Below are positions 8,961 through 17,746 of a DNA stretch of 64,000 nt, piece after piece. The notes under the pieces were generated by a model, which was given only the letters and a program-made list of their open reading frames with translations, did not search any database and was not told the DNA's origin. Within the stretch, counting starts at the first letter, position 1. The number at the start of each line of letters is the position of its first letter. The stretch is from CAVZZV01 sp963779845 (GTDB lineage: Bacteria; Bacteroidota; Bacteroidia; Bacteroidales; GCA-2748055), in the NCBI GenBank assembly GCA_963779845.1, contig CAVZZV010000005.1, positions 1,116,001 through 1,180,000 of the forward strand. Reading direction: 5' to 3'. The position numbers and the translations under genes are program-made.

Positions 8961-9564
8961 AATACGATTTTGTTATAAAAGAATAGCTGCATTCATCGCA
9001 TTCGTGTCACGAGTCAGTCTCATTTTCATTTTTGTTATTACCCCGGACAGTAATCCTATCTGCAACACAAAAAAAAGAAAATATAATGATCTTAATCTTT
9101 GCCTTCCTAAAATCAATTATTCATTATTTTTTCAGTAATAAACAATCTTCCTTTTGAGCTTTCTGGTTGGGGTTAAAAATCCTCCCTTTTAGCAGATCAA
9201 ATATAGAGGCTAAAAATGATCCTGAATAGGAATATCTTTCGATTTACATGATGATTGTTCTAAAAACAGGCTTTACATGTACCAGAAGTTGCTCTCAAAC
9301 AAAAATACTACCAAAAATAAAATCCTATGCAAGTCATTAACGATCGATTGTGGACAATCCAAAAGCTGATTATTTCCTGATTTTTAGAGATTCCGCCTGA
9401 AAATTTTCTTCCACAAAGAAAATGAAATTTTGTCGGATTTTGAAATGGCTTATCTGGGATCGAATGAAGCCATACCAATCATGTTGGATTCGAAAATTGA
9501 GTTTGCATTTCAAATTATTGCTATATTAGTACCTGAAATGTCACCATATTTTAATCCAAAAATC
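8961..9564. other. Divergent intergenic region, no gene seen
   Basis: About 600 bases separate the divergent sialidase-like and SMP-30 genes. It is AT-rich and should contain both promoters. An open frame runs in from 9430 into the SMP-30 lipoprotein, but the stretch before 9565 has no signal peptide or family character, so I treat it as non-coding. Confidence 0.4.
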
Positions 9565-10634
9565 ATGAAAACCATTTTTTTCATATTTCTCATAACATTT
9601 CTTCCGGGTTGCAAGTTTAACAATCCAGCGGAGAGAACCAATACGATGGAATCAAACAATCTAAATGCGGAGATATCCGGGGAGTCAGGCTCCCGATACC
9701 ACCGGAAAAATTATCCGGCTGGAACCACAGATGAATGATATTATTCCCCCGGAGGCAAAAATTGAGATCCTCGCAGAGTGGTTTCGAATGGGCAGAAGGC
9801 CCGGTGTGGGTTTCAGAAGGAGATTATCTTTTGTTTTCAGATGTGCCTGCCAATAAAATTTATAAATGGAAAGAAGGGGAAGGGCTCAGTACCTATCTTG
9901 AAAACTCGGGGTACAATGGAGAGGATGACTATTCCGAAGAACCGGGATCCAATGGACTAATGGTTAATAAGGAAGGAAAACTTCTTTTATGCCAGCATGG
10001 AAACAGGCAGGTGGCCATCATGGATAGAGCTATGGGAAATCCTGCACCGGAATATACATCGCTTGCCAGGTTTTATGAGGGGAAAAGACTCAACAGCCCC
10101 AATGATCTCGCCCTATATAAGGACGGGAGTATATATTTCACCGATCCACCTTATGGTCTTCCGGGAAGGGCAGATTCTCCCGAAAAGGAACTGGATTTTT
10201 TCGGGGTATATAAAATTGATCCTTCCGGCAATTTAACCCTCATGGCCCGGCACCTCTCACGTCCCAACGGGATTGCATTCAACAATGAATTCAGTAAATG
10301 TTACATTAACCTGTCTGACCCGGAAAATCCTGTCACGTTGTCTTTTGATGTGAATCCGGCCGATGGCTCTTTCCGGAATGAAACGGTCTTTTTTGATGCA
10401 AAAGAGCTGCTTTCCCAGGGAAAAGGCTTGCCTGATGGTTTGAAAGTCCACCCTGAAACGGACATTCTTTTTACTACAGGACCCGGCGGAGTGCTTATTA
10501 TCAGCCCCAACGGGAAACACCTGGGAACTATTCATACAGGGAAAGCCACTGCGAATTGTTGTTTTGATGATGAACTGAAATATTTGTACATGACAGCAGA
10601 TGATACTCTTATGAGGATTGAATTAAAGAAGTAA
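9565..10634 (+). pseudogene. SMP-30/gluconolactonase-family lipoprotein with two frameshifts
   Basis: The ATG at 9565 starts a lipoprotein signal (KTIFFIFLITFLPGC). The reading frame then has to shift twice: between about 9620 and 9680, to reach DTTGKIIRLEPQMNDIIP and AKIEILAE, and again at 9779, where removing one T restores LAEGFEWAEGPVW. The rest to 10634 is an intact beta-propeller with NSPNDLALYKDGSIYFTDPP, PNGIAFN and PDGLKVHP, the metal-site Glu, Asn and Asp of sugar lactonases. Both lesions are +1. Either the gene is dead or two sequencing errors lie within 150 bases. A shortened protein from 9735 would lack its export signal. Confidence 0.8.
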
Positions 10635-10881
10635 AAATTTCCTCATACTCCTGCCACTCGTTATCGTGCTCACGATAAATGAATTATCTTTCTTTAAAGC
10701 GCTTTCCGGGAAGGGTTTTCCGTGGAAGCATTTCCCTGTAAGTATCTCATTATGCAATGGGATGCTATGATGGTCTAAAAAATCGGGACAAAAAACTCAA
10801 AATTCATTAGTAGATTATTCAACATTAACTAAATTAGGGCTTTGAAAAAAAAGTTGGATGTCACATCTGTAAATCAGATGG

Positions 10882-12012
10882 TTAAACCTGCCTCTCAACC
10901 CACCTTTTAAACAACACATCATATATCCCGTAATATCCTTTTCCTTTCTCGTCATTTTCCCGGTACACCAGTTCCATTTTTTCCAGGGATTTCAGGGAAC
11001 GGTTTACCGTTGATGCGTTCCCAAGAAGGTACTTCATAATAAATTCAGATGAAGTGGGCTGGTACACCTTGTCTTCCAACGCGATGGCCTTCAGAAGTTC
11101 CCATTGGGGCTTCGTCAGCATTTCGCGGTAACCAAAGAACACAAACTCCTGCTCCTTCAGGATTTTTGCCGCTTCCTCTTTCCACAATTCCATTTTTATT
11201 GTTTTTTCGCTCAAAAGGAATACCCGGTTACAAAGCAACTGAACGTAGTAGGTGTGGGTATCTGCCCAATGCATCATCTCGGTGATCGTCTCTTTATCTA
11301 TTAATTTAGTATGTCTTGTGAATTGCCGCTGGATAAATTCACCATACACCTGCTCGTCAAGTTTGCCGAGTTTAAGGAATTGGGTACTCCTGAAAAATGG
11401 TCGGGCTGGATTGGAAAAAAGCTCTTTCATTAAATGCTGATGGCTCCCTGAAAAAATAAAAACAACATTATTTAACTTTTGAACAAGGGAGCGAAGCCAT
11501 GCATCAGTGTTTTTTTCCGGATAATCGAGTATCTGCTGAAACTCATCGATGGCAATGACTACCGGTTTGGTGTGATTTTCGAGAAGGGAAAACAGCTCTC
11601 CAATGGATTGTCTGCTTGCTTCCGGGGTCGACATTATACTTACTAACGGAGAGCCACTCAGAGGATCATAACTGATGGTGGGTCTGAGGGATTTTATCAT
11701 GGCCCATGTTTTTTTTCCTATTGTAGTTCTTTCTGAGTATTGGGATACAATGGCCGTGGACAATTGATTCAGAAGTCCGATAAGGGATTCCGTTGGTAAA
11801 ATATCAAGGTATATCGTGACGTATCTGTTCCTGAGCTGATGAAAAAGATGCCGGATCAAAGCGGTCTTTCCCAATCGCCTGAGGGCAATCAAAGTAGTGG
11901 AATTACCCCCTTTGCAGTTTCGGATTAATTGGTCAAGTTCAGCGTGTCGGTTACAAAAATATTCAGGGCCATAATATCCGGTGGTTGGGAAAGGCGTTTG
12001 CGGTGTAGTCAT
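10882..12012 (-). CDS. AAA/STAND-type ATPase with C-terminal winged helix
   Basis: 376 residues, cytoplasmic. GGNSTTLIALRRLGKTALI carries a P-loop variant (RRLGKT) typical of the archaeal-ATPase/COG1672-like group, KPVVIAIDEFQQIL is Walker B, and FIFSGSHQHLM gives sensor 1. From about residue 295 (REMLTKPQWELLKAIA, then ASTVNRSLKSLEKMELVYRE) a winged-helix domain suggests DNA binding or signal relay. Function in this family is poorly known. The gene stands alone, and a striking 14-bp direct-repeat array lies 100-320 bases upstream of its start, which could be its own operator. Neighbouring genes are unrelated. Confidence 0.75.
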   Translation of the reverse strand: MTTPQTPFPTTGYYGPEYFCNRHAELDQLIRNCKGGNSTTLIALRRLGKTALIRHLFHQLRNRYVTIYLDILPTESLIGLLNQLSTAIVSQYSERTTIGKKTWAMIKSLRPTISYDPLSGSPLVSIMSTPEASRQSIGELFSLLENHTKPVVIAIDEFQQILDYPEKNTDAWLRSLVQKLNNVVFIFSGSHQHLMKELFSNPARPFFRSTQFLKLGKLDEQVYGEFIQRQFTRHTKLIDKETITEMMHWADTHTYYVQLLCNRVFLLSEKTIKMELWKEEAAKILKEQEFVFFGYREMLTKPQWELLKAIALEDKVYQPTSSEFIMKYLLGNASTVNRSLKSLEKMELVYRENDEKGKGYYGIYDVLFKRWVERQV

Positions 12013-12111
12013 TTAAAAAGCTTAAATTATTATATTGCGAATGGGGTAGCACCCTTCGCTCTTTGTGGTTAAAAATAACCATCTTCTGTTAATCGTATGT
12101 GATCATATTCC

Positions 12112-12338
12112 ATTTTGCAATATACAATTTTAATATACATTTTGCAATATACATTTTGCAATATACATTCTGCATTATACATTTTGCAATATACACATTA
12201 TTTTTATATTATGCAATTGATATAGAAATTACATTTTGCGAATCGGTATGAGTATTATTTGCGAACATAAATTCTCTTTTCGATTACATATTTCCCTTTT
12301 TTTCCTATAGATTTTGCAATATACATTTTGCCTCATTC
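12112..12338. repeat. Direct-repeat array, unit ATTTTGCAATATAC (14 bp)
   Basis: Near-contiguous copies start at 12112, 12126 (degenerate, 13 bp), 12139, 12153, 12167 (two changes) and 12181, all on a 14-bp pitch. Partial or full copies recur at 12234 and 12311, the latter followed by another ATTTTGC. The array fills the spacer between the minus-strand ATPase (start 12012) and the plus-strand lipoprotein (start 12476). The even spacing without unique spacers argues for protein-binding iterons or a slipped-strand repeat, not a CRISPR. Confidence 0.85.
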
Positions 12339-12475
12339 AATCATCCTTTACATTATGTTAAACAGGGAGGTGAATTTTGAAATAAACAAAATTTACCCGG
12401 AAACCCAGGTCTATCTTTTCACCTTTTTTCCATTAAGAGAGGTAAGAGATATGTTAAATGTTAAAACTACTCACT

Positions 12476-13753
12476 ATGAAAAAGTATTATTTTTTTGTCT
12501 TATGCCTGGGATTTATGATTCTGTTTTCCTGTCGGCAGGATGAACCAAACCTCATGGGTACAAACGGGACCCTCACCATCCGGATTGGATTGATGATAGA
12601 TGATAATGGGTTCCTCAATAATCTGAAGTCCGCCCGTCAAACTGAAAATTTTAAAGTTACTATTTTCAGGGAAGACGGATCGGAGTTCATCCTCTATGAA
12701 AACGCCGCTGAAATGCCCGATACGATACAGATGGAACCCGGGAATTATTACGTGCAAGCCCATTCGGACAATGACCTTCCTGCGGTATTTGAAAATCCAT
12801 TTTATCGGGGAACGTCTGAAATTTTTTCGATTGAAAGCGGGAGTCAGCAAACTGTTACCGTAAATTGCATGCTGGCCAATACGGCTGTAAGCGTAGAATA
12901 TTCAGAGCAGGTGATCAATAGTTTTACTGATTATTCAACTACCGTATCCTCGTTATCCGGTTCCCTGGTATTTTCCAGGGAAGAAGCCCGGCTGGGCTAT
13001 TTCCGCACATTACCCCTGGAAATACGGGCTGAGCTCCTCTATCTCAATCCGGATGGTACCCAAAACAGTAAAATACTCTCCGGGAATATCCCTCAGCCAA
13101 TTGCCGGGAGACATTATAAAATAAGGGTGAATACGGGGATAGATTCCGGCAATTCAACTTTCCTGATCCTTCAGGATGAAAGTGATCCGCCCGTAGAAGT
13201 GATAGAACTTTCAGATCAGGACATTCCATCCCCATCCGGGGCAGTTGGATTTGGGGACATTCTGATCACCGAGATAATGTTCGATCCTACTGCCCTGTCC
13301 GATACACAAGGTGAATGGTTTGAAATTTACAATAATTCAGATCAGGCGATAAACCTTCAAAGGCTCGTTTTCACAAGGGACGAGGTAAATAAACATACGA
13401 TAAACGACTCGATCGTACTGCAGCCCGGACAGTTTTATATTCTGGCCAAAACCGATTTATCCGTTGCGCCGGCAAAGGGGTACATTTATGGATCCTCTGT
13501 CACCCTGCCCAATACAGGCGCTGAACTGGGCATTTATAATGAAGATGCGGGAACAGAAAGAGGGACATTAATTTTCTCAGTAAATTATGGAAATACCGGA
13601 TTTCCTGCTCCTGCCGGGGCTTCCATTAGCTTGAATCCTGAAAATTTCAGTTCGACTGAAGCGGTCTTTGGAAGTTCATGGTGCACATCAATCACTCCAT
13701 ATGCCTCAGGGGACCTGGGAACGCCCGGAATAATCAATGATGCATGCCAATGA
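12476..13753 (+). CDS. Surface lipoprotein with DUF4493-like and lamin-tail domains
   Basis: The ATG at 12476 gives a lipoprotein signal (FVLCLGFMILFSCRQDEP, lipobox Cys), so I prefer it to the in-frame ATG six codons earlier. Residues about 25-245 resemble the Bacteroidota DUF4493 type (GTLTIRIGL, FKVTIFREDGSEF, then DTIQMEPGNYYVQAHS). Residues about 255-420 form a lamin-tail domain (GDILITEIMFDP, EWFEIYNNSDQAINL, LQPGQFYILAKTD), which in bacteria is found on exported nucleases and cell-surface proteins. Likely anchored to the outer membrane. It precedes another lipoprotein with a similar N-terminal design, and the two are probably functionally linked. Confidence 0.7.
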   Translation: MKKYYFFVLCLGFMILFSCRQDEPNLMGTNGTLTIRIGLMIDDNGFLNNLKSARQTENFKVTIFREDGSEFILYENAAEMPDTIQMEPGNYYVQAHSDNDLPAVFENPFYRGTSEIFSIESGSQQTVTVNCMLANTAVSVEYSEQVINSFTDYSTTVSSLSGSLVFSREEARLGYFRTLPLEIRAELLYLNPDGTQNSKILSGNIPQPIAGRHYKIRVNTGIDSGNSTFLILQDESDPPVEVIELSDQDIPSPSGAVGFGDILITEIMFDPTALSDTQGEWFEIYNNSDQAINLQRLVFTRDEVNKHTINDSIVLQPGQFYILAKTDLSVAPAKGYIYGSSVTLPNTGAELGIYNEDAGTERGTLIFSVNYGNTGFPAPAGASISLNPENFSSTEAVFGSSWCTSITPYASGDLGTPGIINDACQ

Positions 13754-13894
13754 TTCATTGCCAATGGATATCAATATATGCCTTATTCGCAAAACACAAC
13801 GCAACCTTTGGTTTAAAAAATCCATCCTCTCTATTCATACCTCTTGACAATGATCATTTTATATAGTACATTTATCTCTTAAAACCCCTCAACC

Positions 13895-15295
13895 ATGAAA
13901 ACACTTCACAAACTCGGAACGGCGCTGATCCTTTTCTCGTTCTTTGCCGGCTTTAATTCCTGCGAGAAGCCAGAAAGCGAAAGCACCCAAAAAGGAAAAA
14001 TTGAAATCAGTTTTGATCTTAACGACCCCGGCATATTAAAGTCTGCCGAAATCGACAGTTCCAATGAAAAAATGGCGCATCTCCTCCTAACCATTTTGAA
14101 CAGCGAAGGGGTAACGGTAATGGAAGATGAAATAGTACCCATTTACCAATTCGGCAACGGATATATGACCGGCAAAATTGAAATGGAACCGGGCAGGTAT
14201 TCCATGACCAAATTCCTGGTCATCAGCGAGAGCAATAAAATACTTTTTGCAGCACCCCTTACAGGTTCTCCCAGGGCATACCTAGTTTCAACTCCATTGC
14301 CCTTAAAATTCGCAATACGTCCGGAAGAAACTACCAGAATTGTCCCGGAAGTACTTCCAATTGGCAATTCCCAACCATCTGATTTTGGTTATGCGAATTT
14401 TGGGTTCCAGATCGTTAACCCACTTCCCTTTTTTGCCTATGCAATTATCGACAACCCCTTAAGTATGCGTCCATCCCAGATGACTGACGCACTTCTTAAG
14501 GTTTACACCTCCGATGGCTGGAGCCATGAGTTCAAGCTTCAAACAAAAATCAATAAGCTCATCGTTCCTGCCGGAGCCGGTGTTTATACTTTTCAGGTTA
14601 TTAAAGAAGGATTTGAAACGCAAAAATTTGAATTTACACAAAGACAGTTAAAGGAAAGTTCTGAAAATAACCCCATTGTTTTTAAATTTCCGTGGGGCCC
14701 AGTGACCAATCCCCTGAGAATCCAGCCCGGTCCTATGGAGGGTAAAGATGCCATGATTACAGATCTTGCCCCGGAAAAGAATTTTGGGGATTTTCCATTT
14801 TTCGAAGCTACTTTTAGATCTGAAAGTATTTTGACCGTGATGCGCACTACCATGAGTTTGATTCATTTCCGCCTGAACGAACTACCGAAATCAGCACGTA
14901 TCGACAGTGTTTTCCTTTATTTGTCCTTCGAAAAACCCTACTACGACAGCATGATGTACGCTGGAAACCTACCGCCTGATAGCAGGGGACTGGTCCTTCA
15001 GCAGATTACTGAACCCTGGGAAGAGGGTGAAGTAACATGGGCAAAACAACCACAAACAATCAAGGAAAATCAGGTCAGAGTTCCATTTATGCCTCATTTA
15101 AGTACCAATAGGATCAGGATCAACGTTTCCCCATTTTTTATCTCTCTGTACGATAAACCTGCTTTTCCCAATTTCGGGATGATGCTTAAAATGCCTGAAC
15201 CTAAAGACTGGCAAGGCATGAGGTTTGCCTCGAGTGATTTTGGCCAGGCACAACTGAGGCCGATGCTTGAAGTCTTTTACACTTCGGTTAATTGA
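13895..15295 (+). CDS. Surface lipoprotein with DUF4493-like and DNRLRE domains
   Basis: 466 residues. The lipobox is LILFSFFAGFNSCEKP. Residues about 30-270 resemble the first half of the preceding lipoprotein (GKIEISFDLND, MTGKIEMEPGRYSMTKF, then a carboxypeptidase-like beta region VYTFQVIKEGFETQKFEF). Residues about 285-465 match the DNRLRE type: GKDAMITDLAPEKNFGD, LIHFRLNELPKSARIDSVFLY, then ITEPWEEGEVTWAKQP, a jelly-roll module frequent in large extracellular proteins. Function is unknown; a structural or glycan-binding surface role is plausible. Confidence 0.7.
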   Translation: MKTLHKLGTALILFSFFAGFNSCEKPESESTQKGKIEISFDLNDPGILKSAEIDSSNEKMAHLLLTILNSEGVTVMEDEIVPIYQFGNGYMTGKIEMEPGRYSMTKFLVISESNKILFAAPLTGSPRAYLVSTPLPLKFAIRPEETTRIVPEVLPIGNSQPSDFGYANFGFQIVNPLPFFAYAIIDNPLSMRPSQMTDALLKVYTSDGWSHEFKLQTKINKLIVPAGAGVYTFQVIKEGFETQKFEFTQRQLKESSENNPIVFKFPWGPVTNPLRIQPGPMEGKDAMITDLAPEKNFGDFPFFEATFRSESILTVMRTTMSLIHFRLNELPKSARIDSVFLYLSFEKPYYDSMMYAGNLPPDSRGLVLQQITEPWEEGEVTWAKQPQTIKENQVRVPFMPHLSTNRIRINVSPFFISLYDKPAFPNFGMMLKMPEPKDWQGMRFASSDFGQAQLRPMLEVFYTSVN

Positions 15296-15438
15296 TCTTT
15301 CGGGCCTTCAATTATGTTTAATAGAAATTAATGGCCCCTGGGGCGGTCTAAAAAGCCTTATGCTTATTTGAGTTGCTTACAAAGATCAGAAGAGGAAAAA
15401 TTTCATAACGATTTATTTTTATTTTTAATAAAATTCCT

Positions 15439-15446
15439 TATTTTTG
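15439..15446 (+). promoter_or_regulatory. Bacteroidota -7 box upstream of rpsT
   Basis: TATTTTTG matches the TAnnTTTG -7 consensus of the Bacteroidota primary sigma factor and lies 55 bases before the rpsT ATG. The -33 element is not clear in the T-rich sequence upstream. An A+T-rich leader follows. Confidence 0.5.
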
Positions 15447-15500
15447 CATCCCGAATTTTCAATTAATCAATGGCATAAAAATAATTTAAGACAATAGATA

Positions 15501-15752
15501 ATGGCAAATCACCAGTCATCAAAAAAGAGGATCAGGCAAAATGAGACAAAAAAACTCAGCAATAAATACTATGCGAGGACCATGCGTAGCGCCGTGAAAA
15601 AATTGCGCAACACCTCAGAGAAAGCAGAAGCTGAAGAACTTTATCCAAAGGTGGCATCTTTTCTTGACAGACTTGCCAAGAAAAATGTAATTCATAAAAA
15701 TAAAGCATCGAATTTAAAATCGAGCCTGCACAGCCATATTGCATCTTTGTAA
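15501..15752 (+). CDS. rpsT: 30S ribosomal protein S20
   Basis: An 83-residue basic protein with the S20 signature start MANHQSSKKRIRQNE, followed by RTMRSAVKKLRN and the C-terminal KNVIHKNKASNLKSSL, which binds the 5-prime domain of 16S rRNA during small-subunit assembly. Length and composition are normal. It is monocistronic, flanked by a -7 box upstream and a strong hairpin terminator downstream. Confidence 0.97.
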   Translation: MANHQSSKKRIRQNETKKLSNKYYARTMRSAVKKLRNTSEKAEAEELYPKVASFLDRLAKKNVIHKNKASNLKSSLHSHIASL

Positions 15753-15776
15753 GCATAAGTCATCTATAATATTTGG

Positions 15777-15816
15777 ACAGGGGGAAAATATTGAATTTTC
15801 CCCCTGTTTCGTTTTT
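15777..15816 (+). terminator. Intrinsic terminator of rpsT
   Basis: ACAGGGGGAAAAT pairs with ATTTTCCCCCTGT around a short loop (15777-15807) and is followed by TTCGTTTTT. It lies 25 bases past the rpsT stop codon. Confidence 0.9.
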
Positions 15817-15874
15817 AATAAATCATCACCTGGCAGAGAATTCATTTGTTTTTTCATAAAGGAGAAACAATCTT

Positions 15875-16564
15875 ATGAATTACAAACTCAGTATTAAAAA
15901 TTGGAGCGTTGAAGACCGGCCCAGGGAAAAATTTCTTCAGAAAGGAGTGAACAGCCTAAGTGATGCGGAACTCCTTGCCATCCTCATCGGATCCGGGACA
16001 AAAAATTTCACGGCCCTTGAATTGTCAAGGATGATCCTGAATTCTGTGGAGAACAGCCTTTATGAACTTGGGAAACTTTCTACTCTGGATTTCATCAAGG
16101 TGAAGGGGATAGGCAATGCAAAAGCCATCTGCCTTCTCGCCGCTATTGAACTGGGCAGAAGACGTACCTTAAGCATCCCTCCTGCCAGGATTAAAATTGG
16201 CAGCAGTGCAGATGCTTATGCAGTTTTTCAACCCATCCTCGGAGATTTGTCGCATGAACAATTCTGGATACTGATCCTGAACCGCGCCAATATGGTAATC
16301 GACAAACGCCTGATTAGTTCCGGCGGAACATCCGGAACCGTCATTGACACAAAAATTATCCTGAAACACACAATCGATCGCCTCGGAGCCGGAATCATCG
16401 TCTGCCACAATCACCCCTCAGGAAATTTAAAACCGAGTGAAGCCGATAAAACCATCACCAATAAAATACTTCAGGCGGCAAAGATGATGGATATTTCTTT
16501 CCTTGATCATATAATTATCGGAGATAAAGCCTATTTTAGTTTTGCTGATGAAGGACTGATCTGA
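15875..16564 (+). CDS. radC: RadC/JAB-domain protein
   Basis: 229 residues of the usual RadC length. The N-terminal helix-hairpin-helix part reads REKFLQKGVNSLSDAELLAILIGSG, then FIKVKGIGNAKAICLLAA. The C-terminal JAB/MPN-like metal domain has GTVIDTKIILKH and the HNHPSGNLKPSEAD motif whose histidines and aspartate coordinate zinc. Once linked to DNA repair, its biochemical role remains unsettled. It has its own spacer after the rpsT terminator. Confidence 0.93.
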   Translation: MNYKLSIKNWSVEDRPREKFLQKGVNSLSDAELLAILIGSGTKNFTALELSRMILNSVENSLYELGKLSTLDFIKVKGIGNAKAICLLAAIELGRRRTLSIPPARIKIGSSADAYAVFQPILGDLSHEQFWILILNRANMVIDKRLISSGGTSGTVIDTKIILKHTIDRLGAGIIVCHNHPSGNLKPSEADKTITNKILQAAKMMDISFLDHIIIGDKAYFSFADEGLI

Positions 16565-16647
16565 ATTTTTTTGATATATTTGCTTTTAGTAATAAAGGAT
16601 TATAACGTATTTTAGTGAACTAACTTCATGAAACTAACTAAAGAAAA

Positions 16648-17136
16648 TTGAAGGTTCTTATTACTATCTTTCTAAGCAGTGTTATCTTCGGCTTCACTTT
16701 CCCTGTCGCGGTTTTACGGTTTGACCTAAGCGTGGCAGAAACTATATTATGGACAAATATCGGGGGTTCTTTGGGCATTTTGATCTTCAGCCTGATCTCG
16801 AAACGAATTATCCGTTTTTACCGCCGCGATGTCCGTGTGTATATCCGTAAGCTGACTTCAAGGAAAAAACCCGGCGAAGTCGAAAGAAAAATTTTTTCTA
16901 AAAGAAGCCGAAGGATTGTACATATTAAGAACCAATATGGCCTCGTTGGCATTGCTTTTATTACACCCGTGCTGCTTTCAATACCGCTGGGGGTTTTTAT
17001 GGTAGTCAGGTATTTTAACTACAATAAAAATAAGTACCTGCTGCTGCTTGGGTCAAACTTTCTATGGTCTTTATTCTACTCTTTTTTCTATCGTTATTGC
17101 TATGATTTTTATAAGCTATATACGGCTACTAAATAA
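16648..17136 (+). CDS. Small polytopic membrane protein of unknown function
   Basis: 162 residues with four probable membrane segments (roughly residues 3-25, 33-52, 101-125 and 132-152) and a strongly basic cytoplasmic loop between the second and third. The only available start before the first segment is TTG at 16648, since the upstream ATG frame closes immediately. GLVGIAFITPVLLSIPLGV is reminiscent of small-multidrug-export (COG2426)-like proteins, but the match is weak. Its end overlaps folK on the opposite strand by 8 bases. Confidence 0.6.
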   Translation: MKVLITIFLSSVIFGFTFPVAVLRFDLSVAETILWTNIGGSLGILIFSLISKRIIRFYRRDVRVYIRKLTSRKKPGEVERKIFSKRSRRIVHIKNQYGLVGIAFITPVLLSIPLGVFMVVRYFNYNKNKYLLLLGSNFLWSLFYSFFYRYCYDFYKLYTATK

Positions 17137-17620
17137 TATTTTCCCAAACCCTTGCCCAATTCTTATCCTCACAATCTTTTAACATTTGCAGTACCGTTTT
17201 TCCTGTTAAAGGATGAATCCAATCCGGGGCTATCTCCGCCAAAGGCAGCAAAACGAATTTTCTCTTTTCCATTTTTGGATGAGGAATAGTTAGTTCCGGG
17301 AACTTAATAATCTTAGAACCAAAAAAAAGGATGTCAATATCCAGAGTCCGGTCGGTATATCCTTGGCCCCTTGTCCGGCCTGCCTGCTTTTCAATGTCCA
17401 ACAATGAATGCAGCAATTCAACCGGTGCCTGGTGAGTTTCGATCATCAGGCATTGATTAAGAAAGGGGCTACTGCTTGTGAAGCCCCAGGGCGAGGACTC
17501 ATATTGCAACGATTCTTTAAGAATTTTGCCTGAAGTTTCAGCTATCTTTTCCTTGGCAAACTCCAGGGTTAAATGCCGGTCTCCTATATTGCTACCGGTT
17601 ATGATAAGTGTCTTCTCCAT
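17129..17620 (-). CDS. folK: 2-amino-4-hydroxy-6-hydroxymethyldihydropteridine diphosphokinase (HPPK)
   Basis: Transfers pyrophosphate from ATP to 6-hydroxymethyl-dihydropterin in folate synthesis. The 163-residue protein shows GSNIGDRHLTLEFAKEKI at the N-terminus, YESSPWGF, FLNQCLMIET and the hallmark GRTRGQGYTDRTLDIDILFF with PELTIPHPKMEKRKFVLLPL. All catalytic Asp/Arg positions look intact and length is normal. It is convergent with the small membrane protein gene and divergent from sppA. Confidence 0.95.
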   Translation of the reverse strand: MEKTLIITGSNIGDRHLTLEFAKEKIAETSGKILKESLQYESSPWGFTSSSPFLNQCLMIETHQAPVELLHSLLDIEKQAGRTRGQGYTDRTLDIDILFFGSKIIKFPELTIPHPKMEKRKFVLLPLAEIAPDWIHPLTGKTVLQMLKDCEDKNWARVWENII

Positions 17621-17746
17621 AATTCAAAAGAACTAAAATTTTTAGAGTTTTACAGTTGTTCCGGGTTTTTAGTTCATTATTGAAAGAATCTTATTACTTT
17701 TATGATCCCAATGTTGCTACCTTATAATGAATCTAAAAACAAGATT

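Noticed and set aside
12112..12338. CRISPR or replication origin
   Set aside because: 14-bp direct repeats without spacers, no DnaA-box cluster or dnaA/dnaN nearby; a regulatory array or slippage repeat is more likely.
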